Positions 14,823 to 23,577 of a stretch of 64,000 nt of DNA are shown here, piece by piece. The position numbers and the translations under genes were made by a program. The stretch comes from an uncultured Pelagibacteraceae bacterium (GTDB lineage: Bacteria; Pseudomonadota; Alphaproteobacteria; Pelagibacterales; Pelagibacteraceae), in contig CACJWN010000002.1 in assembly GCA_902597175.1 (NCBI GenBank), forward strand, positions 1 through 64,000, written 5' to 3'. Within the stretch, counting starts at the first letter, position 1. Every line of letters starts with the position of its first letter. The notes beneath the pieces are model-generated. The model made no database searches. It was not told the origin of the DNA and was given only the letters and a program-made list of their open reading frames with translations.

Positions 14823-16223
14823 ATGATAAATAAAATCTACAAAAGAATTCACAACAGATTTTCAATATTTTTTAAATTTGTTTTTTTTATAAGATATCTT
14901 TTTGTAGTTTTCTTTGTCGCAACATTCTTTTTCCTAATTATACCCCTTTTTTTTGACTATAAAAAAAAAGAGATAATTATAAGCGATCAATTGTTTCAGT
15001 CTTATGGTTTAAAAATTAACGAAATTGAAACCATTAAATATCAACCTTTTCCAACTCCTCATTTACAACTGATAAATTCTTCAGGAAATTTGTTTTTTAA
15101 TGACATTGATGTCAAAATTAATAATTTAACATTATACCCTAGTCTTCCGAGTGTTTATAATTTTAATAACTATCAAATTAATAAAATTAAATTAAATAAA
15201 AGTAGAGTAGAAATAGATGCTAATCAAATAAGTGGACTAATCAAAAACCTTTTAAGCTTAGATAATAAAATATCTTTAAAAGATTCAGTTTTAAAAGTTC
15301 AAAATGACAAAATCAATCTTGTAAATTTAAAAAGCATCAATTTCAAAAATTATGGTTTTAAAAGAAATATTATAGATGGTGAGATATTCGATAGGGGATT
15401 TGAGATAAAATTTTCAGATAAATATCAAAATTTAAAATTTAAACTGTTAAATACAGGCGTCTTCGCCGAAATAGATTTTGAGAATATCGAAGAGGGTTCC
15501 GATAAAAAAGGTAAGTTAAAAAGTAAGTTATTAAATTCAAAATTAAAACTAAATTTTATTTATGACGATAATTCTTTAAAAATTAACGATCTTTTTTTTA
15601 GAGATAAAAGATTATCTTTTGATGGCAGCGGCAAATTAAAAATTAATCCTTTTTTTGAAATAATTCTTAATTCAAATATCAGAAATTTTAGATCAGAGAT
15701 ATTTTCATATTTAGATTTATCAAAGTTTTTTAGTATGAAAGATTTAATTAAAAAACTAAACAGTCAAATAAATATAAACTATAAGGCAAGAAAATTTAGT
15801 AATAACTTAATAAATGATATTTCTTTAAAAACTAAATTAGAAGTTGGAAGATTGAGTGTTTCAAAAATTTTTACAGTTATAAATAGTAACGCGATTTGTA
15901 AAGGAGAAGTAAATTTATTAGAAGATTTTCCTGTTCTTGATTTTGATTGTTCTTTTGTTTCACCGGATAAAAGAAAATTTTTAAAGAAGTTCAGTATAAA
16001 TTATAAAAAGAAAAACGAGCCTTTTAATTTAAGCTTAAGAGGCAAACTCAATATTTTAAAGAATAAAGTAAATTTTGATTATATAAAAATGAATAATTAC
16101 GAAGCTTCAGCTGAAGACTTAAAATATTACAAAAACACCTTTGAAAATAGCTTTTTGGAAAAGAATTCTTTAATGAATTTTAATAAAGAAAATATTAAAA
16201 AATTTATTTTAGAAATTTCGTAA
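14823..16223 (+). CDS. AsmA-like / translocation-assembly-type inner membrane protein
   Basis: N-terminal TM followed by long beta-rich repetitive region typical of AsmA/DUF3971-type proteins. Confidence 0.5.
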   Translation: MINKIYKRIHNRFSIFFKFVFFIRYLFVVFFVATFFFLIIPLFFDYKKKEIIISDQLFQSYGLKINEIETIKYQPFPTPHLQLINSSGNLFFNDIDVKINNLTLYPSLPSVYNFNNYQINKIKLNKSRVEIDANQISGLIKNLLSLDNKISLKDSVLKVQNDKINLVNLKSINFKNYGFKRNIIDGEIFDRGFEIKFSDKYQNLKFKLLNTGVFAEIDFENIEEGSDKKGKLKSKLLNSKLKLNFIYDDNSLKINDLFFRDKRLSFDGSGKLKINPFFEIILNSNIRNFRSEIFSYLDLSKFFSMKDLIKKLNSQININYKARKFSNNLINDISLKTKLEVGRLSVSKIFTVINSNAICKGEVNLLEDFPVLDFDCSFVSPDKRKFLKKFSINYKKKNEPFNLSLRGKLNILKNKVNFDYIKMNNYEASAEDLKYYKNTFENSFLEKNSLMNFNKENIKKFILEIS

Positions 16224-17612
16224 TTATTTAGGCTTTGTCATTTTGAGGGGGTTCATTATTCGATCGTATTCTTTTTCTTTTATAAGACCAGATTTTATTA
16301 CTTCGTGTTTTAAAGTGGTACCATTTTTATGAGCCGTCTTTGCAATTTTGGCAGCTTTATCATAACCAATCTTTGGAGCCAAAGCTGTAACTAGCATCAA
16401 AGAATTTTCTAAAAGATTTTTTATTCTTTTTTTATCAGCTTTAATACCTTTTACGCAGTAAAGAGCAAAAGTTTTTGAAGAGTCACTCATTATCTCTATA
16501 GATTGTAAAATATTATGAATAATCAGCGGTTTAAAAACATTTAGCTCAAAATGTCCGTGTGAGCCAGCCATTGTGATACCATTATGATTTCCAATTACTT
16601 TAACACAAACCATTGTAACCGCCTCAGATTGAGTAGGATTTACTTTACCAGGCATGATGGAAGATCCAGGTTCATTCGATGGTAATATTAATTCACCATA
16701 TCCAGCTCTAGGTCCAGAACCTAGAAATCTTATATCATTAGCAATTTTCATTAAACACACCGCAGTGGTATTTAGCGTACCTGAAAAATTTACTATTTCA
16801 TCATGAGCAGCTAAAGATGCAAATTTGTTTGTAGATGGTTTAAAAGGTAGTTTAGTTATTTTGCATATTTCTCTAATTATTTTTTTGTCAAAATTTTTTC
16901 TTGTATTTAGCCCAGTACCCACTGCTGTTCCACCTTGCGCTAAATAGTAAATTTCTTTTAAAGCTTCCTCAATTCTGATTATACATTTTTTTAGCTGAGT
17001 GTGATATCCAGAAAATTCTTGTCCCAATGTTAAGGGTGTTGCATCTTGCAAGTGTGTTCTTCCAACTTTGACAATATTTTTAAATTCATTAGATTTTTTC
17101 GCCAACTCTTTCTCTAAAAGTTTTAAAGACGGCAAAAGTTTTTCTTTAGACTTTAAAGCTATAGCTAGGTGCATAGCTGTTGGAAATACATCATTAGTAG
17201 ATTGAGATTTATTCACGTGATCATTAGGATGAATAGGTTTTTTCGTACCCATTTTACCCCCCATCATTTGTATAGCCCTATTAGCAATAACCTCGTTTAC
17301 GTTCATATTAGTTTGAGTTCCTGAACCGGTTTGCCATACTTTCAAAGGAAAATGTTTATCGTGTTTGCCTTTAATTACTTCCTCTGCCGCTTTGATAATA
17401 TATTTACTTAGTCTGGAGTCTAAATCTTTGTTTCTTGTATTAACAATAGCTGCAGCTTTTTTAATTATAGCTATTGATCTAATAACTTGAGGTCTGACTA
17501 AAAAGTCACCAATATTAAAATATTTATTTGATCTTTCGGTCGATGCACCCCAATACTTATCACCAGGTACCTTTATTTTGCCAATACTATCGAATTCTGT
17601 TCTGTATTTCAT
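16224..17612 (-). CDS. fumC: Class II fumarate hydratase (true start probably MKYRTEFDSIG, inside the 498-aa ORF that begins at 17720)
   Basis: GSGTQTNMNVNEV, SQSTNDVFPTAMH, GSSIMPGKVNPTQ signature. Confidence 0.95.
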   Translation of the reverse strand: MKYRTEFDSIGKIKVPGDKYWGASTERSNKYFNIGDFLVRPQVIRSIAIIKKAAAIVNTRNKDLDSRLSKYIIKAAEEVIKGKHDKHFPLKVWQTGSGTQTNMNVNEVIANRAIQMMGGKMGTKKPIHPNDHVNKSQSTNDVFPTAMHLAIALKSKEKLLPSLKLLEKELAKKSNEFKNIVKVGRTHLQDATPLTLGQEFSGYHTQLKKCIIRIEEALKEIYYLAQGGTAVGTGLNTRKNFDKKIIREICKITKLPFKPSTNKFASLAAHDEIVNFSGTLNTTAVCLMKIANDIRFLGSGPRAGYGELILPSNEPGSSIMPGKVNPTQSEAVTMVCVKVIGNHNGITMAGSHGHFELNVFKPLIIHNILQSIEIMSDSSKTFALYCVKGIKADKKRIKNLLENSLMLVTALAPKIGYDKAAKIAKTAHKNGTTLKHEVIKSGLIKEKEYDRIMNPLKMTKPK

Positions 17613-17672
17613 GTTTGATTCTTTGATATAATACACCTTTATTAGATAATTATAAAATATAAAGGAAAAGAA

Positions 17673-18044
17673 ATGAGCAATTTTGAAAAAGTGAAAATAT
17701 TTATGAAAGCATTTGGCCAAGAAGTGAAAGAAAAGGCTGAATTTCCAGGTGATAAAATAACTTCTTTAAGATGTGATTTAATTAATGAGGAATTACAAGA
17801 ACTTCAAGATGCTATTAGAAGAAAAGATATTAAAGAAGTAGCCGATGCTTTAACAGATATATTATATGTGACTTATGGCGCAGGACACGCTTTTGGAATT
17901 GATTTAGATAAATGTTTTCTTGAGGTGCAAAAATCAAATATGAGTAAATTAGGCGAAGATGGCAAACCGATTTACAATGATAAGGGCAAAGTAATGAAAG
18001 GACCAAATTATTTTAAGCCAAACTTAAATAAATTTGTAGCATGA
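17673..18044 (+). CDS. MazG-like / HisE-like nucleotide pyrophosphohydrolase
   Basis: LINEELQELQDAI...KEVADALTDILYVTYG (EExxE...D all-alpha NTP-PPase pattern). Confidence 0.75.
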   Translation: MSNFEKVKIFMKAFGQEVKEKAEFPGDKITSLRCDLINEELQELQDAIRRKDIKEVADALTDILYVTYGAGHAFGIDLDKCFLEVQKSNMSKLGEDGKPIYNDKGKVMKGPNYFKPNLNKFVA

Positions 18045-18124
18045 TGAAAAAAAACTATCACTGGATTCTCTTAGGTATAGCGGCTGGCATAGTTATCTAC
18101 ATGATAGACAAATATATTTTCTAA
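18041..18124 (+). CDS. 27-aa predicted single-TM peptide MMKKNYHWILLGIAAGIVIYMIDKYIF
   Basis: ATG overlaps the mazG-like stop (gcATGAtg); one hydrophobic helix; below ORF-track length cutoff. Confidence 0.5.
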   Translation: MMKKNYHWILLGIAAGIVIYMIDKYIF

Positions 18125-18131
18125 AAATTAA

Positions 18132-18371
18132 ATGAAAAAATTAAAACCAAAACCTCACCAATTTTGGGCTTGGTGCTCAACTTTAACAATTTTAGCAGGT
18201 GCTGTAACTGCAGCTCTAGGTTTTTATCCATTGTATTGTTATATTTTTCTTATAGGAAACAGCGGATTAGCAATAGTTTCCTGGTTATGGAATGAAAAAT
18301 CTTTAGTAGCTTTGAATACAGGGCTAGCCTCTATTTACTTAATTGGCTTGATAAATCTTTATACAAATTAA
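18132..18371 (+). CDS. Small membrane protein, unknown function
   Basis: 79-aa ORF with two to three hydrophobic segments directly downstream. Confidence 0.6.
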   Translation: MKKLKPKPHQFWAWCSTLTILAGAVTAALGFYPLYCYIFLIGNSGLAIVSWLWNEKSLVALNTGLASIYLIGLINLYTN

Positions 18372-18410
18372 CAAAGCATAGGGATATATAGAATACCAAA
18401 TATTAAATAA

Positions 18411-19199
18411 TTAATTTTTCACAATAAGCTGGTTAGATGCTGAAATGATTCTTAAATGTTTATTTTTTTTCAAAACAGGTAAAATACCACCAATCGGATT
18501 ATCGCAAATATTTTCATAATGATCCCAAGTAAAATCATCTAAAATTATTAACCCACCGTCTTCCAATATTTTTAAACTATTTATAAAATCTTCTTCTACA
18601 TCTTCTGATTTATGAGATCCATCTATATATATTATATTAAATTTTTTTTGATTATTTTGAAAAAATTTTTTCGATGTTGTTCTATAAATTTCAACTCTTT
18701 CTTCAAAATTCTTTAAATTTTTTTTTAATGTATTGTATGTGTGATCCATATTCTGTTTTTTGATAAACTTATCGATCTCTTTATATTCTATATATGGATC
18801 AACTACCGTTATTTGGAAATTTTTAAATTTTTCACAAATATGAACAACAGACCTTCCCTCCCAACTTCCGATTTCTAAATATTTAGTTTTTTTTTCATGA
18901 TCTACTTCTTTATTTAAAATAACCTCCCAAACTGGGATGTTATGTGAAAACCAATCCCCATCTTGAAAAAAATACTTCTCTTGATAAAATTTTCTTTTTT
19001 TATTAATAAGAGTAATATTTTTTTTTACTATAATCTCTGAAATCCAAAATTTAAAAAAAAAAGGAAAAATTTTTATATTTGTTCTAGAAATTTTTTTATA
19101 TTTAATTACATATAAAAACTTTGAAATAAAGTTTTTCATAACGCTTTTCCTAAAAGCATAAAAAAGATTTTTTAAAAAAAACATTGACGTATTATACAT
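18411..19199 (-). CDS. Class I SAM-dependent methyltransferase (Methyltransf_24-like)
   Basis: YLEIGSWEGRSVVHI, VVDPYIEY, IIYIDGSHKSEDVEED, GGLIILDDF motifs. Confidence 0.8.
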   Translation of the reverse strand: MYNTSMFFLKNLFYAFRKSVMKNFISKFLYVIKYKKISRTNIKIFPFFFKFWISEIIVKKNITLINKKRKFYQEKYFFQDGDWFSHNIPVWEVILNKEVDHEKKTKYLEIGSWEGRSVVHICEKFKNFQITVVDPYIEYKEIDKFIKKQNMDHTYNTLKKNLKNFEERVEIYRTTSKKFFQNNQKKFNIIYIDGSHKSEDVEEDFINSLKILEDGGLIILDDFTWDHYENICDNPIGGILPVLKKNKHLRIISASNQLIVKN

Positions 19200-19245
19200 A
19201 TAAAAACAAAGATTAAGTCAATCGTAGATTTAATGTGATTAAGAA

Positions 19246-19270
19246 GGGGTGTTCTGTTGCTAAGTATCAT
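19246..19270 (+). repeat. Diverged copy of tmRNA 3' end (GGGGTGTTCTGTTGCTAAGTATCAT)
   Basis: 18/25 identical by eye to 22324-22348, same orientation; lies 3 nt past the FkbM stop. Confidence 0.65.
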
Positions 19271-19273
19271 GAG

Positions 19274-19969
19274 CTACGAAATTACTTGATCTTTTATAAA
19301 TAATAAGTCTTCAGAAATTGAACTACTTAATACCCCAACTGATGGAATTTTTTTTTCTTTTATCAGCCTGAAATTATGTTTTTTAAGAAAAATTAATATT
19401 TTATTTTTTTCAAGTAAAAATTTGTTTTTTCTTTGTAAAACTTCCAATTGAATAATACTTACTGAATTTAACAATTTTTTGGCACCCCTCAAAACATCTA
19501 ATTCAGAACCCTCAACGTCAATTTTTAATAAATCAACTCTTTTAATCTTCTTTATTTTACAAAAATTATCTAAAGTATTAGTTTTAACTTTGATTATTGT
19601 AAATTGTTGATTAAATTTCATGGTAATTAACTTTCTTGAAAAATTCCATAATTTGTCATCTTTGATAGTTTTTTTTAAGGACGAGCCAGAGGATGGAAAA
19701 AAAGTATTTAAATTAAACTTTCTATAACTTATCTTATTACTAAATACTTCATTAAAATACTTAAAATCTTTTATTTTTAAATCTGGGTTTGCATCAAAAA
19801 GATAGAAATTTACCTTTTTTAATTTCAAATCTTTGATCAATTTTCTTGAAAAATTACCATTAAAACATCCTACGTCAAAAATAATTGGGTTTTTATGATT
19901 TAATCGATTTTTAATTTCAGAATTAAAATCATTCATTAAAAACTTGTCTATAAAATTATATAAAATCAT
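19274..19969 (-). CDS. FkbM-family methyltransferase
   Basis: IFDVGCFNGNFSRKL, VDLLKIDVEGSELDVLRGAKKLL signature. Confidence 0.88.
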   Translation of the reverse strand: MILYNFIDKFLMNDFNSEIKNRLNHKNPIIFDVGCFNGNFSRKLIKDLKLKKVNFYLFDANPDLKIKDFKYFNEVFSNKISYRKFNLNTFFPSSGSSLKKTIKDDKLWNFSRKLITMKFNQQFTIIKVKTNTLDNFCKIKKIKRVDLLKIDVEGSELDVLRGAKKLLNSVSIIQLEVLQRKNKFLLEKNKILIFLKKHNFRLIKEKKIPSVGVLSSSISEDLLFIKDQVIS

Positions 19970-19975
19970 TTTATT

Positions 19976-20194
19976 TCAAACAGTAGATTTAACCACAAAG
20001 TGGTTAGATGTTAGCATACTTTTAAAGCGTTCTGTTGTCAGGTGTCTTAACCTTTTAACTTTATACAACAATTCAAGATCATAAAAAATGGCTATTTCTT
20101 TGATGGGTGGGTCCGTATTGAGCCTACCAGTTAGTCCAGATATGATATTTTCATGCCGAGAATAAATGTGATCGATCTCACTATTATATCTATT
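19976..20194 (-). pseudogene. Open-frame gene remnant without start codon, possibly a methyltransferase C-terminus
   Basis: Minus frame open for 72 codons: NRYNSEIDHIYSRHENIISGLTGRLNTDPPIKEIAIFYDLELLYKVKRLRHLTTERFKSMLTSNHFVVKSTV*; no ATG near its 5' end. Confidence 0.4.
20024..20048 (+). repeat. Diverged copy of tmRNA 3' end (AAAGCGTTCTGTTGTCAGGTGTCTT)
   Basis: 18/25 identical to 22324-22348, including GCGTTCTGTTG-N-CAGGTG; same orientation. Confidence 0.65.
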
Positions 20195-20258
20195 TTATTT
20201 TTTTTTAACAAAAAAATTGTTTCTCGACTTCTTTATAAATATTGATTATCTTTAATAA

Positions 20259-20405
20259 ATGAAATTAAATAGAAGGAACCTTTTAAAATCATTTTTATTT
20301 TCTTTACCTACGATTTTTTTAATGAACCCTTTTTTTTTATACAAAAAAAAGAAAAAAATTAAAAAAAGTAACAATTTTGTCTGGCATTTGAGCGCCAATG
20401 ACTAA
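20259..20405 (+). CDS. 48-aa Tat-signal-like small protein paired with GMC oxidoreductase
   Basis: MKLNRRNLLKSFLFSLPTIFLMNPFFLYKKKKKIKKSNNFVWHLSAND*; twin arginine plus hydrophobic stretch; stop overlaps the GMC start (taATG). Confidence 0.65.
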   Translation: MKLNRRNLLKSFLFSLPTIFLMNPFFLYKKKKKIKKSNNFVWHLSAND

Positions 20406-21835
20406 TGATTTCAAACAATTTAGATAGTCTTCAATTAGATAAATTTCCGGTTATTATATTTGGTAGCGGCCCAGCTGGAATTTCAACGGCTTTAGAATTA
20501 GAAAAAAAAAATATCAACTCAATAATAATTGAAGCAGGAAATGAAAATTATAGCGAAATATCTCAAGATTTTTATAAAGGAAAAATTATAGGAGATCAGA
20601 TCATGCCTTTATCAGAAAGCAGATTAAGGCAATTTGGAGGAACCTCTGGGCTTTGGGGAGGCACATGCAAACCACTTGAAGATTACACGTTTGATTTATG
20701 GCCAATTAATAATAATGATTTAAAACCTTATTTAGAGAGAGCTTGTGAAATATTAGATATTAAAAATCAGTTTAGAAAAACTTTTATAAATAAATCCTTT
20801 AGCCAAATTGAGTTTCAAACTTCAAGAGTTAATTTTGCTGAAAAGTACAAAAACCATTTAAGGGGCTCTGATAAAATAGCCTTAGTTTTAAATACTCAGC
20901 TCTCTTATCTTGTTGGAGAAAATAACAATATAAATTATGCTATATGCCATTCCGATGCTCAAGAAAAAAAAATAAAAGGTAAATATTTTATCTTATCATG
21001 CGGTGGTATCGAGAACTCTAGACTTTTACTATGGACAAAAAATAAAACTCCAGGTTTATTAAATGAAAAATTACCCATAGGAAAATATTGGATGAACCAT
21101 CCTCATGTTCTAGGAGGTAGAGGCATATTGAGTCGAAAAAAATTTGAAAATAAAATGAGAGAAAATTTTTTAGGTTTTACTGATTTGACATTTATTGCAA
21201 CAACTAAAAAATTTGTTAATGAACAAAAAATTTTAAGTGCATATATGTATATGTTAACACAGGATGTTTTTAGAAATGAGAAGGTTATAGATAAAGAAGT
21301 TGTGAAGGACATTATGTGTGTGGCGCCTAAATATGGTGAAAAATTAATTCAAACTTTTCACAAAGAAAGTTTTAGATGTGTAAATATTAATTTACTATTA
21401 GAACAAGAACCATCCGAAGATAATAAAATTGTATTAAATCAAAATAAAAAAGATAAATATGGAATACCAAAAGTAAAATTATTTTATAAAAGGTCACCAA
21501 AACCTCTTAAGACAGCTAAAGTTTTTTTAGAAGAGTTTGCGAATTTCTGTATAGAAAATGATTTAGGTAGAATAGCTATAGAAGAAAATATTTTTAATTT
21601 AGAATATTTAAAGCTAGTTGGGGATGGAGGTCATCATATGGGTGGAACTAGAATGGGGAATGATAAAAAAAATTCAGTTGTTAACTCTGAATTAAGAGTA
21701 CATGATGTTAATAATCTTTATGTTAATGGAAGTTCGAATTTTGTTACAGGTGGCTATACCAATCCAACTTTTGCAATTGTGCAACTGGCCATTAGACTTG
21801 CCAACACAATATCTAATTCAATAAAAAAAACGTGA
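20405..21835 (+). CDS. GMC-type FAD oxidoreductase
   Basis: FAD Rossmann IIFGSGPAGISTALELEKK, LSCGGIENSRLLL, GGHHMGGTRMG...NLYVNGSSNFVTGGYTNPT. Confidence 0.88.
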   Translation: MISNNLDSLQLDKFPVIIFGSGPAGISTALELEKKNINSIIIEAGNENYSEISQDFYKGKIIGDQIMPLSESRLRQFGGTSGLWGGTCKPLEDYTFDLWPINNNDLKPYLERACEILDIKNQFRKTFINKSFSQIEFQTSRVNFAEKYKNHLRGSDKIALVLNTQLSYLVGENNNINYAICHSDAQEKKIKGKYFILSCGGIENSRLLLWTKNKTPGLLNEKLPIGKYWMNHPHVLGGRGILSRKKFENKMRENFLGFTDLTFIATTKKFVNEQKILSAYMYMLTQDVFRNEKVIDKEVVKDIMCVAPKYGEKLIQTFHKESFRCVNINLLLEQEPSEDNKIVLNQNKKDKYGIPKVKLFYKRSPKPLKTAKVFLEEFANFCIENDLGRIAIEENIFNLEYLKLVGDGGHHMGGTRMGNDKKNSVVNSELRVHDVNNLYVNGSSNFVTGGYTNPTFAIVQLAIRLANTISNSIKKT

Positions 21836-21914
21836 TTACAAGCTAATTAATAGCTGTTCCAAGCGAATAAATATAAAATTATCATTATCAATGTAGAAAT
21901 TTGCAAAAATAAAA

Positions 21915-21938
21915 GGGGCGTTCTGTTGCCAGGTGCCC
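21915..21938 (+). repeat. Near-perfect copy of tmRNA 3' end (GGGGCGTTCTGTTGCCAGGTGCCC)
   Basis: 24 nt identical to 22324-22347; 26 nt counting the preceding AA. Confidence 0.9.
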
Positions 21939-21960
21939 ATAATTTTAGTTAATATATTAA

Positions 21961-22323
21961 ATGTATGAATTATTTGCTAATCTTACATTAATTACACATT
22001 TAATCTTTATCTTATTTGTTATTTTTGGTGGATTGCTCTTCTTTATTTTTTCAAAAGTAGTCTATATCCATCTTCCTGCATTATTATGGGGAATTTATAT
22101 AGAACTAAATAATTCTGTTTGCCCATTAACATATTTAGAAAATTGGTTTTTAATTAAAGCTGAGTTGGCAACTTATTCTAATGGTTTTATCAACAACTAT
22201 CTTTATCCAATAATTTATCCCGAGGGCTTAACTAATAACATTCAGATATATCTTGGCATAACATTGATAGTCATTAATATTTTAATATACGGATTTATTT
22301 TTAAAAATTTTAAAAGATTTTAA
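21961..22323 (+). CDS. DUF2784-like small membrane protein
   Basis: LITHLIFILFVIFGG...ELNNSVCPLTYLENWF pattern; TAA directly abuts the tmRNA 3' end. Confidence 0.7.
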   Translation: MYELFANLTLITHLIFILFVIFGGLLFFIFSKVVYIHLPALLWGIYIELNNSVCPLTYLENWFLIKAELATYSNGFINNYLYPIIYPEGLTNNIQIYLGITLIVINILIYGFIFKNFKRF

Positions 22324-22348
22324 GGGGCGTTCTGTTGCCAGGTGCCCC
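22324..22348 (+). repeat. tmRNA 3'-terminal segment; intact reference copy of the direct repeat
   Basis: GGGGCGTTCTGTTGCCAGGTGCCCC; same element at 21915, 20024 and 19246. Confidence 0.85.
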
Positions 22349-22582
22349 AAGACCCCGTAACTTAATTAACTAAGTTAATTAAGCTGCAAGTGCAAATTTT
22401 TGATTTGCATTTGTAAATTAGCCCGTTACGTCGGAACCATCTCGTACGAAAGAACAGCCTTTAGACACCCGTCGATCCTAATTCACCCCCGTAAGTTGTA
22501 AATGGTGGAGGTGGTGGGTACTGCCCCCACGTCCGTGATGTTTATTACGAAATTCGTTTATCGTCATAGTTGGAAAACCAAC
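22324..22582 (-). ncRNA. ssrA: Circularly permuted (two-piece) tmRNA
   Basis: Minus strand: T-arm GTGGGGGCAGTACCCAC, acceptor CACCTCC plus encoded CCA (22503-22505), 12-nt spacer, then GGGGGTGAATTAGGATCGACGGGTG; CACCTCC pairs with GGGGGTG; tag GCAAATCAAAAATTTGCACTTGCAGCTTAA = ANQKFALAA*; 3' GGGGC...GCCCC element. 5' end approximate. Confidence 0.93.
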
Positions 22583-22588
22583 ACTAAT

Positions 22589-22616
22589 AATATAAAACTC
22601 TTTTGAAGAGATTCAA
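22589..22616 (-). promoter_or_regulatory. Putative sigma70 promoter for tmRNA
   Basis: Minus strand TTGAAT-16 nt-TATATT just upstream of the acceptor piece. Confidence 0.55.
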
Positions 22617-22629
22617 TAATTAATTCATA

Positions 22630-23577
22630 ATGAAACTTACAAATGAACAAAAGCAAGAAATTGCGGACCAACAAGCTCAAAAAAATACTACTAAAAGAGT
22701 TACCTCACCCGAATTAGAAAAAATTCTTTACGAGGCTTTACCTGTTTTAGACCATGGTTTTGTTAGAGTGGTAGATTATATGGGCGATGACACCTCGATA
22801 GTTCAATCAGCAAGAGTTTCATATGGAAAAGGAACAAAAAAAGTTTCAACAGATGAGGGCTTAATTAAATATTTAATGAGACATTGGCATTCGACGCCTT
22901 TCGAAATGTGTGAAATAAAATATCATGTAAAATTACCTATATTCATAGCAAGGCAATGGATTAGACATAGAACAGCGAACGTAAATGAATATTCTGCAAG
23001 ATATTCAATTTTGGATAAAGAGTTTTACATTCCCGCAAAAGATCAGCTCTCAGCTCAATCAACTTCAAATCGCCAAGGTAGAGGGGATTTGATAACCGGA
23101 GATCAAGCAGATGAAGTTTTAAAAATTTTGAAAGATGATGCAACAAGAACTTACGATAATTATGAAAAGATGCTTAACGAAAGATATGATGGGACAACTA
23201 TAGATGAAAATAAGTCTGGCTTAGCGAGAGAACTTGCAAGAATGAATTTAACCTTAAATTCTTACACTCAATGGTACTGGAAGACAGATTTGTTAAATCT
23301 TTTGAACTTTTTATTTTTAAGAGCTGATAGTCATGCGCAGTATGAAATAAGAGTTTATGCTGAAGCAATGCTAGATACAGTGAAAAAATGGGTTCCAATC
23401 ACTCATGCAGCATTTTTAGATTATAGAGTAGGAGCTGTGCATGTCTCTGCTAAGGGAAAGAAAGTTATTCAGCTAATGGCAAAAGGTGAAAAAGTATCTC
23501 ATGAAAGCTCAGGTCTTTCAAAAAGAGAATGGAATGAATTGATGATGTCTTTTGGTTTTACAGAAAAGATTGTTTAA
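22630..23577 (+). CDS. thyX: FAD-dependent thymidylate synthase ThyX
   Basis: ThyX motif [15 protein letters not shown]. Confidence 0.95.
   Translation: MKLTNEQKQEIADQQAQKNTTKRVTSPELEKILYEALPVLDHGFVRVVDYMGDDTSIVQSARVSYGKGTKKVSTDEGLIKYLMRHWHSTPFEMCEIKYHVKLPIFIARQWIRHRTANVNEYSARYSILDKEFYIPAKDQLSAQSTSNRQGRGDLITGDQADEVLKILKDDATRTYDNYEKMLNERYDGTTIDENKSGLARELARMNLTLNSYTQWYWKTDLLNLLNFLFLRADSHAQYEIRVYAEAMLDTVKKWVPITHAAFLDYRVGAVHVSAKGKKVIQLMAKGEKVSHESSGLSKREWNELMMSFGFTEKIV

Noticed and set aside
21915-21938. tmRNA-end repeats as ordinary transcription terminators
   Set aside because: The GGGGC/GCCCC pairing is lost in the 19246 and 20024 copies and there is no T tract, so shared descent from the tmRNA 3' end fits better.
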